Assembly: GCF_017968885.1 (NCBI RefSeq)
Contig: NZ_CP072913.1
Coordinates: 2,650,001 to 2,714,000 of the forward strand
Length of the DNA: 64,000 nucleotides
From: Pseudomonas sp. Tri1
GTDB taxonomy: Bacteria; Pseudomonadota; Gammaproteobacteria; Pseudomonadales; Pseudomonadaceae
Direction: 5' to 3'
A program made the position numbers and the translations under genes. This document shows, piece by piece, positions 36,116 through 44,277 of this stretch (positions within the stretch are counted from its first letter, which is position 1; each line of letters begins with the position of its first letter). The notes beneath the pieces are model-generated. The model was not told the DNA's origin, searched no databases, and was given only the letters and a program-made list of their open reading frames with translations.

Positions 36116-36910
36116 ATGGATCTGGAATTGCAAGGCCGCGTGGCGATCGTCACCGGCGGTGGTATGGGTATCGGCAAGGAAGTCGCGCGTTTCCTGTCCC
36201 AGGAAGGTTGCAAGGTGGTGATCTGTGCGCGGCGCATGGAGTTTCTCCAGCAGGCCGCCGAGGAAATCACCGCGCAGACCGGCAACGAAGTGCTGCCGTT
36301 GTTCTGTGACACCAACCAGATGTCGGCGGTGTCCGACATGGTCGAGGCGGCCCACAAGCACTTTGGCCGCATCGACATCCTGGTCAACGGCGCCGCGGCT
36401 CCGTCCGGTGTGGTGCGCAACGACATCGAACACGCCGGTGACGACGAATTGCTCTCGGACCTGAACACCAAGGTGATCGGCTATTTCCGTTGCGCCAAGG
36501 CGGTGACCCCGCACATGAAGGCCGGCGGTTTCGGTCGCATCATCAACATCGGTGGCCTGACCGGGCGTGGCAGCAAGGTGCTCTCGGGCATGCGCAACCT
36601 GGCCATCGCCCACATGACCAAGACCCTCTCCGATCAATTGGGCCCATCGGGCATCACCGTCAATCTGATTCACCCCGGTGTAGTGGACACCCCGCACATC
36701 CAGGAGCTGTACGAGCGCGAAGGCGTCAAGCAGGGCAAGACACCTGAGCAGGTAGAGCAGGGCTACATCGACGCGACGCCGATCCGGCGCACGTTGGCGC
36801 CCATCGAAATGGGCTGGCTGATCGGTTTCCTGGCTTCCCCCAAGGCGGGCGCCGTGACCGGGGAGTCCATTGGCATCGATGGCGGCTTGACCCGTGGCAT
36901 CTTCATTTGA
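36116..36910 (+). CDS. SDR-fold protein lacking the catalytic Ser-Tyr-Lys
   Basis: A 264-residue Rossmann protein with an intact dinucleotide motif (VTGGGMGIGKE, residues 12-22), NGAAAP and a GGLTRGIF end. Aligned to active SDRs through HMTKTLSDQLG, the catalytic Ser falls on Gly147 (NIGG), Tyr on Ser157 and Lys on Asn161 (SGMRN). All three acid-base residues of the family are thus replaced, while nucleotide binding seems kept. It may catalyse a non-redox step, use other residues, or be a structural partner. The ATG at 36116 has AGAGGAA upstream. It lies 26 bases after the ALDH in the catabolic operon. Confidence 0.8.
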   Translation: MDLELQGRVAIVTGGGMGIGKEVARFLSQEGCKVVICARRMEFLQQAAEEITAQTGNEVLPLFCDTNQMSAVSDMVEAAHKHFGRIDILVNGAAAPSGVVRNDIEHAGDDELLSDLNTKVIGYFRCAKAVTPHMKAGGFGRIINIGGLTGRGSKVLSGMRNLAIAHMTKTLSDQLGPSGITVNLIHPGVVDTPHIQELYEREGVKQGKTPEQVEQGYIDATPIRRTLAPIEMGWLIGFLASPKAGAVTGESIGIDGGLTRGIFI

Positions 36911-36922
36911 GGAGCAGCAGTG

Positions 36923-37963
36923 ATGAGTAACGGAACCCTTTTGGTCGCCACTGTGGGACAGGCGGTGATCCGTAGCGCCGACGATGGCCATACCTGGCAT
37001 CGCCTGGGGCTGGGACAAGATCTTGAGTTTGATGCAATCACCCGATCCCTGAGCGTTCATCCCGGCGCGCCTGAAGTGATCTATGCCGGTACCGACGTCG
37101 GCCTGTGCGTCAGTCATGACACCGGCGGCCATTGGCAGCGGGTGGATTCGCCGTTCAACGGCCAGACCGTATGGAAGGTTGCCGTCGATCCACAGGATGC
37201 GCGGCGTATTTTCGTCGGCACCGGCGCGCCTTCACGTGCCGTGCTGTGGCGTACCCTCGACGCCGGCCTGAGCTGGGAGCGCGCGCCGGTGGATATCCCC
37301 GAATTCTGTGAAGGGGTCAGTCGTCCGCGCTTGCTGGCCTTCGCCTACGACCCGACGGATCGCAACCAGCTCTGGTTCGGCCTGGAAGAGGGCGGGTTGT
37401 TTCACAGCCGTGATGGTGGTGATTCCTGGACCCGCGTCGACGATCGGCTGCTGTGGGACTTCAACTCGGATGTCCACAACATCCTGGTCCTGCCCAACCA
37501 TGGCCAGAAGGTCATCGTGGTGGTGTGCGTCAACGCCGTTTACCGCAGCCTGGACGAAGGGCAAACCTGGACGGGCATCATCGCCCGGGAAACGTTCGGC
37601 CTGTACTACGTGCGCGCCATGAACGCACCGCTGGGCAGTGAAAGCACCCTCTACCTGAGTATTTCCGACGGTACTCCTGGCACGACCAGCAAGGTGCTCA
37701 TCTCTCGGGATGCCGCCCTCAGTTGGGAAGTGTTGCCACTGCCGCAACAACCCAATTCCTGTATCTGGGCGATTGCCTTCAACCCTGCCGACCCTCGCCA
37801 GATCGTCGCCGGGACCAAGTACGGACATCTGTTCACCTCCGAAAACGGCGGTGACGGCTGGCAGAAGCAGTGGCGTGAGTTCAGTGAAATCGCCGATGTG
37901 CTCTGGACGCCCGCCGTGGCACAGATCAAGTCCGGGCATCAATCCATCGTCAAGAAAAACTGA
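36923..37963 (+). CDS. BNR/Asp-box beta-propeller protein, cytosolic
   Basis: A 346-residue protein made of repeats with Asp-boxes (S-x-D-x-G-x-x-W): SADDGHTW, SHDTGGHW, TLDAGLSW, SRDGGDSW, SLDEGQTW, SRDAALSW and SENGGDGW, which is seven or so blades. The fold is shared by sialidases, sortilin/Vps10 proteins and photosystem assembly factors. No signal peptide is seen, so unlike most of those it should stay in the cytosol. A GTG three bases earlier is an alternative start. It sits within the catabolic operon, 12 bases after the SDR-fold gene. The propeller could be an enzyme such as a lactonase or hydrolase acting on a pathway intermediate, but there is no direct evidence for a reaction. Confidence 0.7.
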   Translation: MSNGTLLVATVGQAVIRSADDGHTWHRLGLGQDLEFDAITRSLSVHPGAPEVIYAGTDVGLCVSHDTGGHWQRVDSPFNGQTVWKVAVDPQDARRIFVGTGAPSRAVLWRTLDAGLSWERAPVDIPEFCEGVSRPRLLAFAYDPTDRNQLWFGLEEGGLFHSRDGGDSWTRVDDRLLWDFNSDVHNILVLPNHGQKVIVVVCVNAVYRSLDEGQTWTGIIARETFGLYYVRAMNAPLGSESTLYLSISDGTPGTTSKVLISRDAALSWEVLPLPQQPNSCIWAIAFNPADPRQIVAGTKYGHLFTSENGGDGWQKQWREFSEIADVLWTPAVAQIKSGHQSIVKKN

Positions 37964-37974
37964 GGTATCGCACG

Positions 37975-38424
37975 ATGAAAGTCGAGGTCGTTCGAACTCA
38001 CCTGTCGCTGTTCGTGAGCGATCCTGAAGCGTCGGCACGTTGGTACGCCGATGTTCTGGGCATGCACGAAAGCGCCAGGGGTGATAGCTGGGTCATGATG
38101 GCGTTTGGTGCCAAGCATCACGACATTGCCTTGATCCGCGCAGAACCGGGGGCCCATCAGGGCGGCTTGGGCCTGCAGCACTACGGGCTGGAAATCGCGG
38201 GTGACATGACCACGCTGCGCCAGCTCTACGGCATGTTGCTCGCCAAGGGAATCGAGGTGGTGAAGATCACCGATCACGAAATCGGCAACGGCGTGTACTT
38301 CAACGACCCCGACGGCAATCGCATGGAATTCTTTCTCGAGACCGAACACGACGATGAGCGAGGCAAGGCCCGTTTCAAGGCCGCCGGAGCACCCAGCCGC
38401 AATTTTGATCTCGACCCACTTTAA
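37975..38424 (+). CDS. VOC family (glyoxalase/dioxygenase fold) protein
   Basis: A 149-residue protein with the vicinal-oxygen-chelate fold: HLSLFVSDPEASARWYADVL at the start, LQHYGLEIAG in the middle, and FNDPDGNRMEFFLE near the end. The metal ligands should be His9, the His in LQHYG and the Glu in RMEFF. This set serves glyoxalases, fosfomycin-type transferases, isomerases and extradiol dioxygenases. With one module pair it is about half the size of normal ring-cleavage enzymes, but it is the only candidate in the operon for an extradiol step. It lies 11 bases after the propeller gene. Confidence 0.8.
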   Translation: MKVEVVRTHLSLFVSDPEASARWYADVLGMHESARGDSWVMMAFGAKHHDIALIRAEPGAHQGGLGLQHYGLEIAGDMTTLRQLYGMLLAKGIEVVKITDHEIGNGVYFNDPDGNRMEFFLETEHDDERGKARFKAAGAPSRNFDLDPL

Positions 38425-38437
38425 AGAGACCTGTCTT

Positions 38438-39040
38438 ATGAAAACCGCAAATTTCGCCAGTTACCACATCCGCAAATGGTATAGCTTCGTCGAGGAAACC
38501 CTGGCCAACGAAAGTGGCCAGTTGGCCGATGGCGAACCATTGTTCAAATACGCCATTGCCGCAGTGATCGCCAATCCCTATGCCGGGCGCTACAGCGAAA
38601 GTCTGGCCGAACTGATCGAGCCATCCCCTTTGTTGGGCCAGGAATTTGGCCGTCGCATACAGGAACTGGCGGGGCAGCGTGAGGTTGTCAGTTATGGCAA
38701 GGCTTGCCTGGTGGGCAGCCAGGGCGAGTACGAGCATGGCAACGCATTGCTGACCAATCCGGCGGCGGATCCGATCCGCGTCGCATTGGGCGGTGGCAAG
38801 TCCTGGGTCCCTTCCACGGGCAAGCGTGGCGGGCCTGGCGCGACCATCGATGTGCCGCTGGCTCACAAGGACGCGCTGTATGTCCGCTCGCACTACGACA
38901 GCATTTCGCTGTCGTTCGGTGATGGACCCTCGGCGGACGAGTTGATCATCATCTGGGCCTTCGCCACGCGCGGGCGTTTGCATGCACGCCTGGGCGGTCT
39001 CCAGGCCGCAGACATCAAGGGCAATGATGGCCTGCATTGA
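38438..39040 (+). CDS. AA_synth (amino acid synthesis) family protein
   Basis: A 200-residue protein that I place in the PF06684 'amino acid synthesis' family on the basis of IRKWYSFVEETLANE, AAVIANPYAGRYSE, GKACLVGSQGEYEHGNA and TIDVPLAHKDALYVRSHYD. The biochemical role of this family is not settled. Members are often found in bacterial catabolic clusters with hydrolases and monooxygenases. The ATG at 38438 was chosen as the start of the conserved region; it follows the VOC gene by 13 bases. It has no signal peptide or membrane segment, so it should act in the cytosol with the rest of the pathway. Confidence 0.7.
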   Translation: MKTANFASYHIRKWYSFVEETLANESGQLADGEPLFKYAIAAVIANPYAGRYSESLAELIEPSPLLGQEFGRRIQELAGQREVVSYGKACLVGSQGEYEHGNALLTNPAADPIRVALGGGKSWVPSTGKRGGPGATIDVPLAHKDALYVRSHYDSISLSFGDGPSADELIIIWAFATRGRLHARLGGLQAADIKGNDGLH

Positions 39041-39067
39041 GGTGGGTTGATCGTGGAGAGCAAACGA

Positions 39068-39931
39068 ATGTCTGCAAACAGCCACTTCTTCACCAATCGC
39101 TCGCAGATGCGCCTGCACTATCTGTCGTGGGGCAACCCGTCGGGCATCGCGGTGGTGTTGCTGCACGGGCTGCGCTCCTACGCCCAGACCTGGGATGGCC
39201 TGGCCAATGCGCTGGGCGAGCGCTACTGCTGCTATGCCCTTGACCAGCGCGGTCGTGGCTACAGCGACTGGGCGGATCCCTCCAGTTACCGGACCGAGGC
39301 CTATGTCAGCGACCTTGAAGACCTGGTGGCGCATTTGGGACTGCAGCGTTTTGTCCTGGTGGGGCATTCCCTCGGCGGCACCAATGCCTTGGAGTATGCG
39401 CGACTCAATCCGGGGCGACTGCAAGCCTTGGTGATCGAGGACATCGGTCCCGGCTCTTCGGTCAGTGGTGATGGCGCCGAACGCATTCGGCGCGAGATGA
39501 GCCAGACGCCGCTGGTGTTTCCTGACTGGGAGAGTGCCGCTCAATTCTGGCGCCAGGCCCGACCAGGCCTGTCGCTGGAGGGGTTGGCTTCCAGATTGAT
39601 GCACTCTATGAAAGAAACGCTGTCCGGAATCGAATGGCGTCACGATCAGCAAGGCATTGCCCAGGCGCGCCTGAGTATTACCCCGACTGACCTTTGGCCT
39701 GCGGTACGGGCACTGGATTGTCCGACGCTGTTCATCCGTGGCGCGCGTTCCGATTTCCTGCCCTTGGCGACCCTTGAGGCGATCAAGCAAGCCAATCCAT
39801 GGGTACGGGCAGAGGAAATCGCCGACGCCAGTCATTACGTCCATGATGACCAGAGCGAAATGTTCAACCTTGTCGTCATGGATTATTTGCACGACCAACG
39901 CCTACAACCACAACAACAAAGCGGTGAATAG
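39068..39931 (+). CDS. Alpha/beta hydrolase
   Basis: A 287-residue hydrolase from the ATG at 39068 (GGAGAG upstream; TTG and GTG starts further up are possible). LLHGLRSYAQTWD forms the oxyanion side, the nucleophile Ser is in GHSLGG, the acid is probably in RGARSDFL, and the His is in DASHYVHDD. In a meta-cleavage pathway this position would be filled by an MhpC-type C-C hydrolase, but the sequence could equally be an esterase or lactonase. It lies between the AA_synth gene and the flavin hydroxylase, whose start follows by two bases. Confidence 0.85.
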   Translation: MSANSHFFTNRSQMRLHYLSWGNPSGIAVVLLHGLRSYAQTWDGLANALGERYCCYALDQRGRGYSDWADPSSYRTEAYVSDLEDLVAHLGLQRFVLVGHSLGGTNALEYARLNPGRLQALVIEDIGPGSSVSGDGAERIRREMSQTPLVFPDWESAAQFWRQARPGLSLEGLASRLMHSMKETLSGIEWRHDQQGIAQARLSITPTDLWPAVRALDCPTLFIRGARSDFLPLATLEAIKQANPWVRAEEIADASHYVHDDQSEMFNLVVMDYLHDQRLQPQQQSGE

Positions 39932-39933
39932 CG

Positions 39934-41541
39934 ATGAAGCAGGAGAAAACCCAGGTTGTCATTGTGGGTGGCGGCCCGAACGGGATCACGGCTGCTCATT
40001 ACATGGGGCTGTACGGAATCGACTGCGTCGTCCTTGAGCTGGCTGACGGCGTCCTGCCGTATCCCCGCGCGGTGGGCATGGATGACGAGGCGCTGCGGGT
40101 GTTGCAAGGCATCGGCATCGCCGAGCTGGCCGCGCGCGACATGATCTGCAACGTGCCGTTGCGTTACTACAATGCGCGCGGCGTCTGTTTTGCCGAGGTC
40201 AAGCCGAGTACGGCTAACTATGGCTGGCCGATGCGCAACATCTTCATGCAACAGTTGCTTGAAACGACGTTGCGCGAGCAACTGGGCAAACACACCAGCG
40301 TCCAGTTGCGCCAGGGCCATGAAATGCTCGACCTGGAGCAGGATGCCGAGGGCGTGACCTTGCAGGTGCGCGATGCCGGGGGCGAGCTCTATCAATTGCA
40401 GGCGCAGTACGTGATCGGTGCCGATGGCGGACGTTCCAGCGTGCGCAAGAAACTCGGTATCGAACTCCTGGGGCTGACCCATCCGCGCAAATGGGTGGTG
40501 ATCGACACGGCCAACGACACCCTGGATGCACCTTATACGGCCCTGCATGCCGACCCTCAGCGCCCCTTCGTCTGCATCTACCTGCCGTATCAGCAACGGC
40601 GCTGGGAGTTCATGCTCCTGGAGGGCGAAGACGAGACCAGGATGTGCGAGGAGGCGACGATCCGGGACTTGATCCGTGGGCATATCGGCGATGCGGTCGA
40701 TCAACTGGAAATCATCCGGATCCGCGCCTACACCCATAACTCCCGGGTCGCGGCGCGCTTTGTCCAGGGCCGGGTGGCACTGGTGGGGGATGCGGCGCAT
40801 ATTTCCCCGCCCTGGGCCGGGCAGGGGCTCAATTCGGGCCTGCGGGATGTCGCCAACGTCGCCTGGAAGCTTGCCGCGATTCTCCAAGGGCGCGCGTCGC
40901 CGGCAATTCTTGCCAGCTACGATCAGGAGCGCCGTGGGCATGCGACCGATCTCATCGCGTTGGCCGACAACATGGGCGCCGTCCTGGGGCTGACCAATCC
41001 GTTGATGGCCGGTGTCCGGGACTGGTTGTTCCAGGCCGTCAACAGCGTCGACAACCTGCGTTCGCACTTGTTGGAATTCAAGTTCAAACCCAAGGCGACC
41101 ATTACCAAAGGCCTGGTTTATCACGAGCGCGCCGAGCTGCATGAGGATGATCTGGTCGGGCAGTTGTTCATCCAGCCGTCTATCGAAGATGCCCAGGGCC
41201 AGCGCCGGCGCCTGGACGAGGTGTTGGGTCATTCCTATGCGGTGCTGGGGTATCGGGTCAATCCGAGCGAACAGCTCAGCGAGCAGACCGCCGCCTGGTG
41301 GGCGCGCTGGGACACGCGCTTCATCCAGATCAATCGTTCGCGCAGTGGCGTGGGGCGTAACCAGCCCTTGTCTGCCGGTGGCGCCATTTGCGTCGAGGAC
41401 GTCGATAACCGTCTGGGCGAGTGGTTTGCCAAGGTGCGAGATTGCATCGTGGTGGTACGGCCGGATCGGTTTGTCGCGGCGATCACCACACCCGAGCGGC
41501 TCGAAGGCGTATTGCGCAAACTGGCGGAGCAACTCTCATGA
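39934..41541 (+). CDS. FAD-dependent aromatic hydroxylase, MhpA-like
   Basis: A 535-residue group A flavoprotein monooxygenase. The FAD motif is VVIVGGGPNGITAA (residues 8-21), the DG motif is GADGGRSSVRKKLG and the GD motif is VALVGDAAHISPPWAGQGLN. The length and the PYPRAVGMDDEALR segment are like MhpA, the 3-(3-hydroxyphenyl)propionate 2-hydroxylase. It should use NAD(P)H and oxygen to hydroxylate a phenolic substrate. Its stop overlaps the next start (ATGA at 41538-41541), tying it to the hydratase. The exact phenol is not readable. Confidence 0.87.
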   Translation: MKQEKTQVVIVGGGPNGITAAHYMGLYGIDCVVLELADGVLPYPRAVGMDDEALRVLQGIGIAELAARDMICNVPLRYYNARGVCFAEVKPSTANYGWPMRNIFMQQLLETTLREQLGKHTSVQLRQGHEMLDLEQDAEGVTLQVRDAGGELYQLQAQYVIGADGGRSSVRKKLGIELLGLTHPRKWVVIDTANDTLDAPYTALHADPQRPFVCIYLPYQQRRWEFMLLEGEDETRMCEEATIRDLIRGHIGDAVDQLEIIRIRAYTHNSRVAARFVQGRVALVGDAAHISPPWAGQGLNSGLRDVANVAWKLAAILQGRASPAILASYDQERRGHATDLIALADNMGAVLGLTNPLMAGVRDWLFQAVNSVDNLRSHLLEFKFKPKATITKGLVYHERAELHEDDLVGQLFIQPSIEDAQGQRRRLDEVLGHSYAVLGYRVNPSEQLSEQTAAWWARWDTRFIQINRSRSGVGRNQPLSAGGAICVEDVDNRLGEWFAKVRDCIVVVRPDRFVAAITTPERLEGVLRKLAEQLS

Positions 41542-42302
41542 GGCGCGAAGATGATCTGCTGGTCCGGCTTCACGATGCTGCGCAGGCCGTACACGCCCTG
41601 CCTTCGTTGGAGCCTCATGCCTTCGACCTATCGGCGGGCTACACCTTGCAGCGCGAGGCATTGCGCCGACGCCAGGTCGCGGGTGAGCAGTTGACCGGAT
41701 GGAAGGTGGCTTTCGCTGGCCGCGCTGCCCAGGACCGTTTTGGTATTGATGAACCGGTATTGGGCGGGCTGACCGATGCCATGACTGTGGAGCCCGGCAG
41801 TACGCTGGCGCTTGCCCGGCTGATCCAGCCCAAGCTGGAAATCGAGTTGGCGTTTGTCCTGGGGCGTACGCTGGTGCCTGGTTTTTACAGCGACGAAGAT
41901 ATTCTGGCCGCCGTGTCAGAGGTCACGCCGGCGTTCGAAATTGCCGATTGTCGCTGGGACGGTTGGCGTTTCGGCGTCGGGGCGTTTCTGGCCGACAATG
42001 CCGCCGCGGGGCTTTATTGCCTTGGCTCGCGAATCAGGTTTCATCCTGAGCAATTGGCCCACGTGACCTATCGCCTGGAGTGCGACGGGGTGCCCTGCGG
42101 CGAAGGCAATGCCCAGGCGCGCGAGGATACACCCCAGGCAAACCTGTGCTGGCTGGTGCGACGCTTGCTGGCCGACGGGCAGTGCGTTGAGGCGGGCCAC
42201 GTCGTGCTGTCCGGAGCGTTGTTGCCACCCATGGCTATCCAGGCGGGCGAGTACCGGTTGCACATGCTTGGCATGGAACTGGCTTTGGTTTTCCAGGCGT
42301 GA
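41538..42302 (+). CDS. 2-keto-4-pentenoate hydratase family protein, MhpD-like
   Basis: A 254-residue member of the FAH superfamily in the hydratase/decarboxylase group: GYTLQREALRRRQVAGE, LTGWKVAFAG, LIQPKLEIELAFVLGR (the metal-ligand Glu pair), EIADCRWDGW and a VLSGALLPPMAIQAG end. Such enzymes add water to 2-hydroxypenta-2,4-dienoates or decarboxylate oxalocrotonate in meta-cleavage pathways. It is the last gene of the IclR-controlled operon and is translationally coupled to the hydroxylase. No MhpE/MhpF aldolase or acylating dehydrogenase follows, so later steps must be encoded elsewhere. Confidence 0.82.
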   Translation: MRREDDLLVRLHDAAQAVHALPSLEPHAFDLSAGYTLQREALRRRQVAGEQLTGWKVAFAGRAAQDRFGIDEPVLGGLTDAMTVEPGSTLALARLIQPKLEIELAFVLGRTLVPGFYSDEDILAAVSEVTPAFEIADCRWDGWRFGVGAFLADNAAAGLYCLGSRIRFHPEQLAHVTYRLECDGVPCGEGNAQAREDTPQANLCWLVRRLLADGQCVEAGHVVLSGALLPPMAIQAGEYRLHMLGMELALVFQA

Positions 42303-42372
42303 ACCACGGCCATCGTCAGGGAGGATCGAGCAACTCATGAGCCGACAATAAGAACCGGACCACCGAGGAACG

Positions 42373-43317
42373 ATGACCATGCTCGCCGAAGTCCGTACCT
42401 TCAATGATCCCCAGCAACACGCCGGCTCCATCCTGGGCTGGCAACAAGTCTATGACCAACTCGGTCGCGGATGCCTTTCCAGCGAGCTGCGACAGATTTG
42501 CGCTGATCGCTTCCAGATTTTCCAGGAAGTGCTGGATAAACGTGTAGTGCAACGCGGCTGCGCACCAAAAGGGCGCTTGTGCATTGCCATGTCGCTGGGC
42601 AGTGCGCCGGTGGTCCAAGGGCATCAGGTCGGCGCCCACAGCGTGGTGTTGCTGCGCGATGGCGAGGACTTTGTCTTGCATGCCCCGGAAGGTACGCACT
42701 TTTTCGCGGTCAACGTTGACACTGTTCGTTTCGCTAAACTGGCGGCCTACGAACTGTCGAACGAACAGCTCAAGCGTTTGAAAAGCGAGTCCCAGATCAG
42801 CGTGGATGAAGCGGTGCTGCTCAGGGTCCAGCAAAGGATTCATCCGTTGTTCCGTCACCTTTTGGAACAAGCGGATGCCATCACGCCAGCCTCGGAAAAA
42901 ATGTTGGAAGAGGTGCTGCTCAACGCCTTCCTCGATTTGTTCAGTCACGCCTCGGACGAGGTTCGTGGCCGTCGCGGTAACGTCGCCGTCAGTGCCTACC
43001 TGGTCAAGCGCTGCCAGGAATTGGTCGTCGACAGTGGTGATACATCGCTGAGCATTCTTGATCTGTGCGAGCAATTACGGGTGAGCCGCAGGACCCTGCA
43101 AAACAGTTTCCAGGCGGTCACCGGAATGCGTCCGGTCGAGTACCTGCGTAACCTGAGGCTCAATGCCGTACGACGGCGCTTGATCACGACCTGTGCAAGC
43201 ACGCTGAATGTCGGTGAGATCGCCGTCGCCATGGGGTTCTTCCACCTGAGCCACTTCGCGACGCATTACCGAACGCTGTTTGGTGAGTCACCTTCGGACA
43301 CGCCCAGGGCTGGATGA
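42373..43317 (+). CDS. AraC family transcriptional regulator
   Basis: A 314-residue regulator. The C-terminal third has two HTH units (LSILDLCEQLRVSRRTLQNS and the second around VGEIAVAMGFFHLSHFATHY) and ends FGESPSDTPR. The N-terminal 200 residues are unlike the cupin-type AraC sensors and resemble the EutR-type group, which responds to small soluble effectors. It is 70 bases after the hydratase gene and could be part of the same transcript or control it together with the IclR protein. Its other possible target is the downstream GntR/ABC cluster. Confidence 0.85.
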   Translation: MTMLAEVRTFNDPQQHAGSILGWQQVYDQLGRGCLSSELRQICADRFQIFQEVLDKRVVQRGCAPKGRLCIAMSLGSAPVVQGHQVGAHSVVLLRDGEDFVLHAPEGTHFFAVNVDTVRFAKLAAYELSNEQLKRLKSESQISVDEAVLLRVQQRIHPLFRHLLEQADAITPASEKMLEEVLLNAFLDLFSHASDEVRGRRGNVAVSAYLVKRCQELVVDSGDTSLSILDLCEQLRVSRRTLQNSFQAVTGMRPVEYLRNLRLNAVRRRLITTCASTLNVGEIAVAMGFFHLSHFATHYRTLFGESPSDTPRAG

Positions 43318-43502
43318 TTGAGTGTTACCTGGCTACCGCTGTGCACAGTAATGGCCGCAGCCTGAGCCATTTGGTAGCACGTCTACCCAAGTAACGCCGG
43401 GGCCTTGCATGCCCCACAGCAAGACTCTTTCCCTTAAATCAATCACTTGCACACCAATCCATGCAGTTGGCACGCAACCTGCTTTTTTGAATTTATGGAT
43501 AA

Positions 43503-43512
43503 TTGGATACAA
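43503..43512. promoter_or_regulatory. Candidate GntR/FadR-type operator TTGGATACAA
   Basis: TTGGATACAA lies 20 bases before the GntR start codon. It is one base away from the TTGGATCCAA type of palindrome bound by several FCD-group GntR proteins, and it is flanked by TTGAATTT and AAAATTCAA inverted arms. It is a likely autoregulatory site. Confidence 0.4.
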
Positions 43513-43531
43513 AAATTCAAAAGGTGCAGCC

Positions 43532-44200
43532 ATGCAATTCGCTCCGAGTTACGTTGAACGCCCGCCGATGACGGCCGAGGAGGAGGCATACAACTTCCTG
43601 CTGGATGCCATTTGCGGCGGCCGATTCCGCAAGGGTGACCGGTTGATCGCCGAAGACATCGCCAGCGAAATCGGCATGAGTCGCATGCCCGTGCGCGAGG
43701 CGTTTCGTCGATTGGATGCTCAGGGCCTGGTGACTCTTCGGCCCAATCGCGGGGCCATTGTCAGTGGCCTGGACATCGAAGAGCTGCATGAAGTCTTCGA
43801 GATGCGTAGCGTCCTTGAAGGCTTGGCGATCCGTGTCGCGGTAGCCAGGATCGGCGAGCGTCAATTGGCTGCCTTGGAGCGGCTGCTGGACGAGATGGAC
43901 GATTACCGCGAGGAAAGCGCCGAATGGGTCAGCCGGCATCGCGCCTTTCATGAATACCTGTGCAGCCTCAGCGGTCGACCCCGCTTGCTGAAACAGATCA
44001 GTGCCCTCTATTCATTGATCGAGGCGCCCATGCGCCTGTGGCTGCAACACGTGGACAAACCCCTCAGTGCACGCCAGGAGCACATGCTGATCCTCGACGC
44101 GATTCGTGCTGGCGACGCCGAGAAGGCCGAGGCGGTGGTGCGTGCGCACATCGAAGGCACCGTTCCTGAATTGATCGAGTTCCTGCAATCGAAAAAATAA
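43532..44200 (+). CDS. GntR family regulator, FadR (FCD) subgroup
   Basis: A 222-residue protein with an N-terminal winged helix (LIAEDIASEIGMSRMPVREA, residues about 36-55, then FRRLDAQGLVTLRPNRGAIV) and a C-terminal FCD helical domain (IEELHEVFEMRSVLEGLA, HRAFHEYLCSLSGRP) whose His and Asp residues bind a metal and a small acid. I took the ATG at 43532, whose upstream frame is open but lacks coding character. It is immediately upstream of the ABC transporter and gamma-glutamyltransferase genes in the same direction and probably represses them. Confidence 0.88.
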   Translation: MQFAPSYVERPPMTAEEEAYNFLLDAICGGRFRKGDRLIAEDIASEIGMSRMPVREAFRRLDAQGLVTLRPNRGAIVSGLDIEELHEVFEMRSVLEGLAIRVAVARIGERQLAALERLLDEMDDYREESAEWVSRHRAFHEYLCSLSGRPRLLKQISALYSLIEAPMRLWLQHVDKPLSARQEHMLILDAIRAGDAEKAEAVVRAHIEGTVPELIEFLQSKK

Positions 44201-44277
44201 CCAGAGCAGGACACTAGATCCTGCCGTGTTTTGACTTTGAGTACTGCCCGTTACTAACTGAACTGGAGTGTCTGGTC

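Noticed and set aside
39883..41532. A 549-codon minus-strand frame opposite the flavin hydroxylase
   Set aside because: The plus strand carries all FAD-binding motifs in order. The antisense product is low-complexity and rich in His, Gln and Arg, as shadows are.
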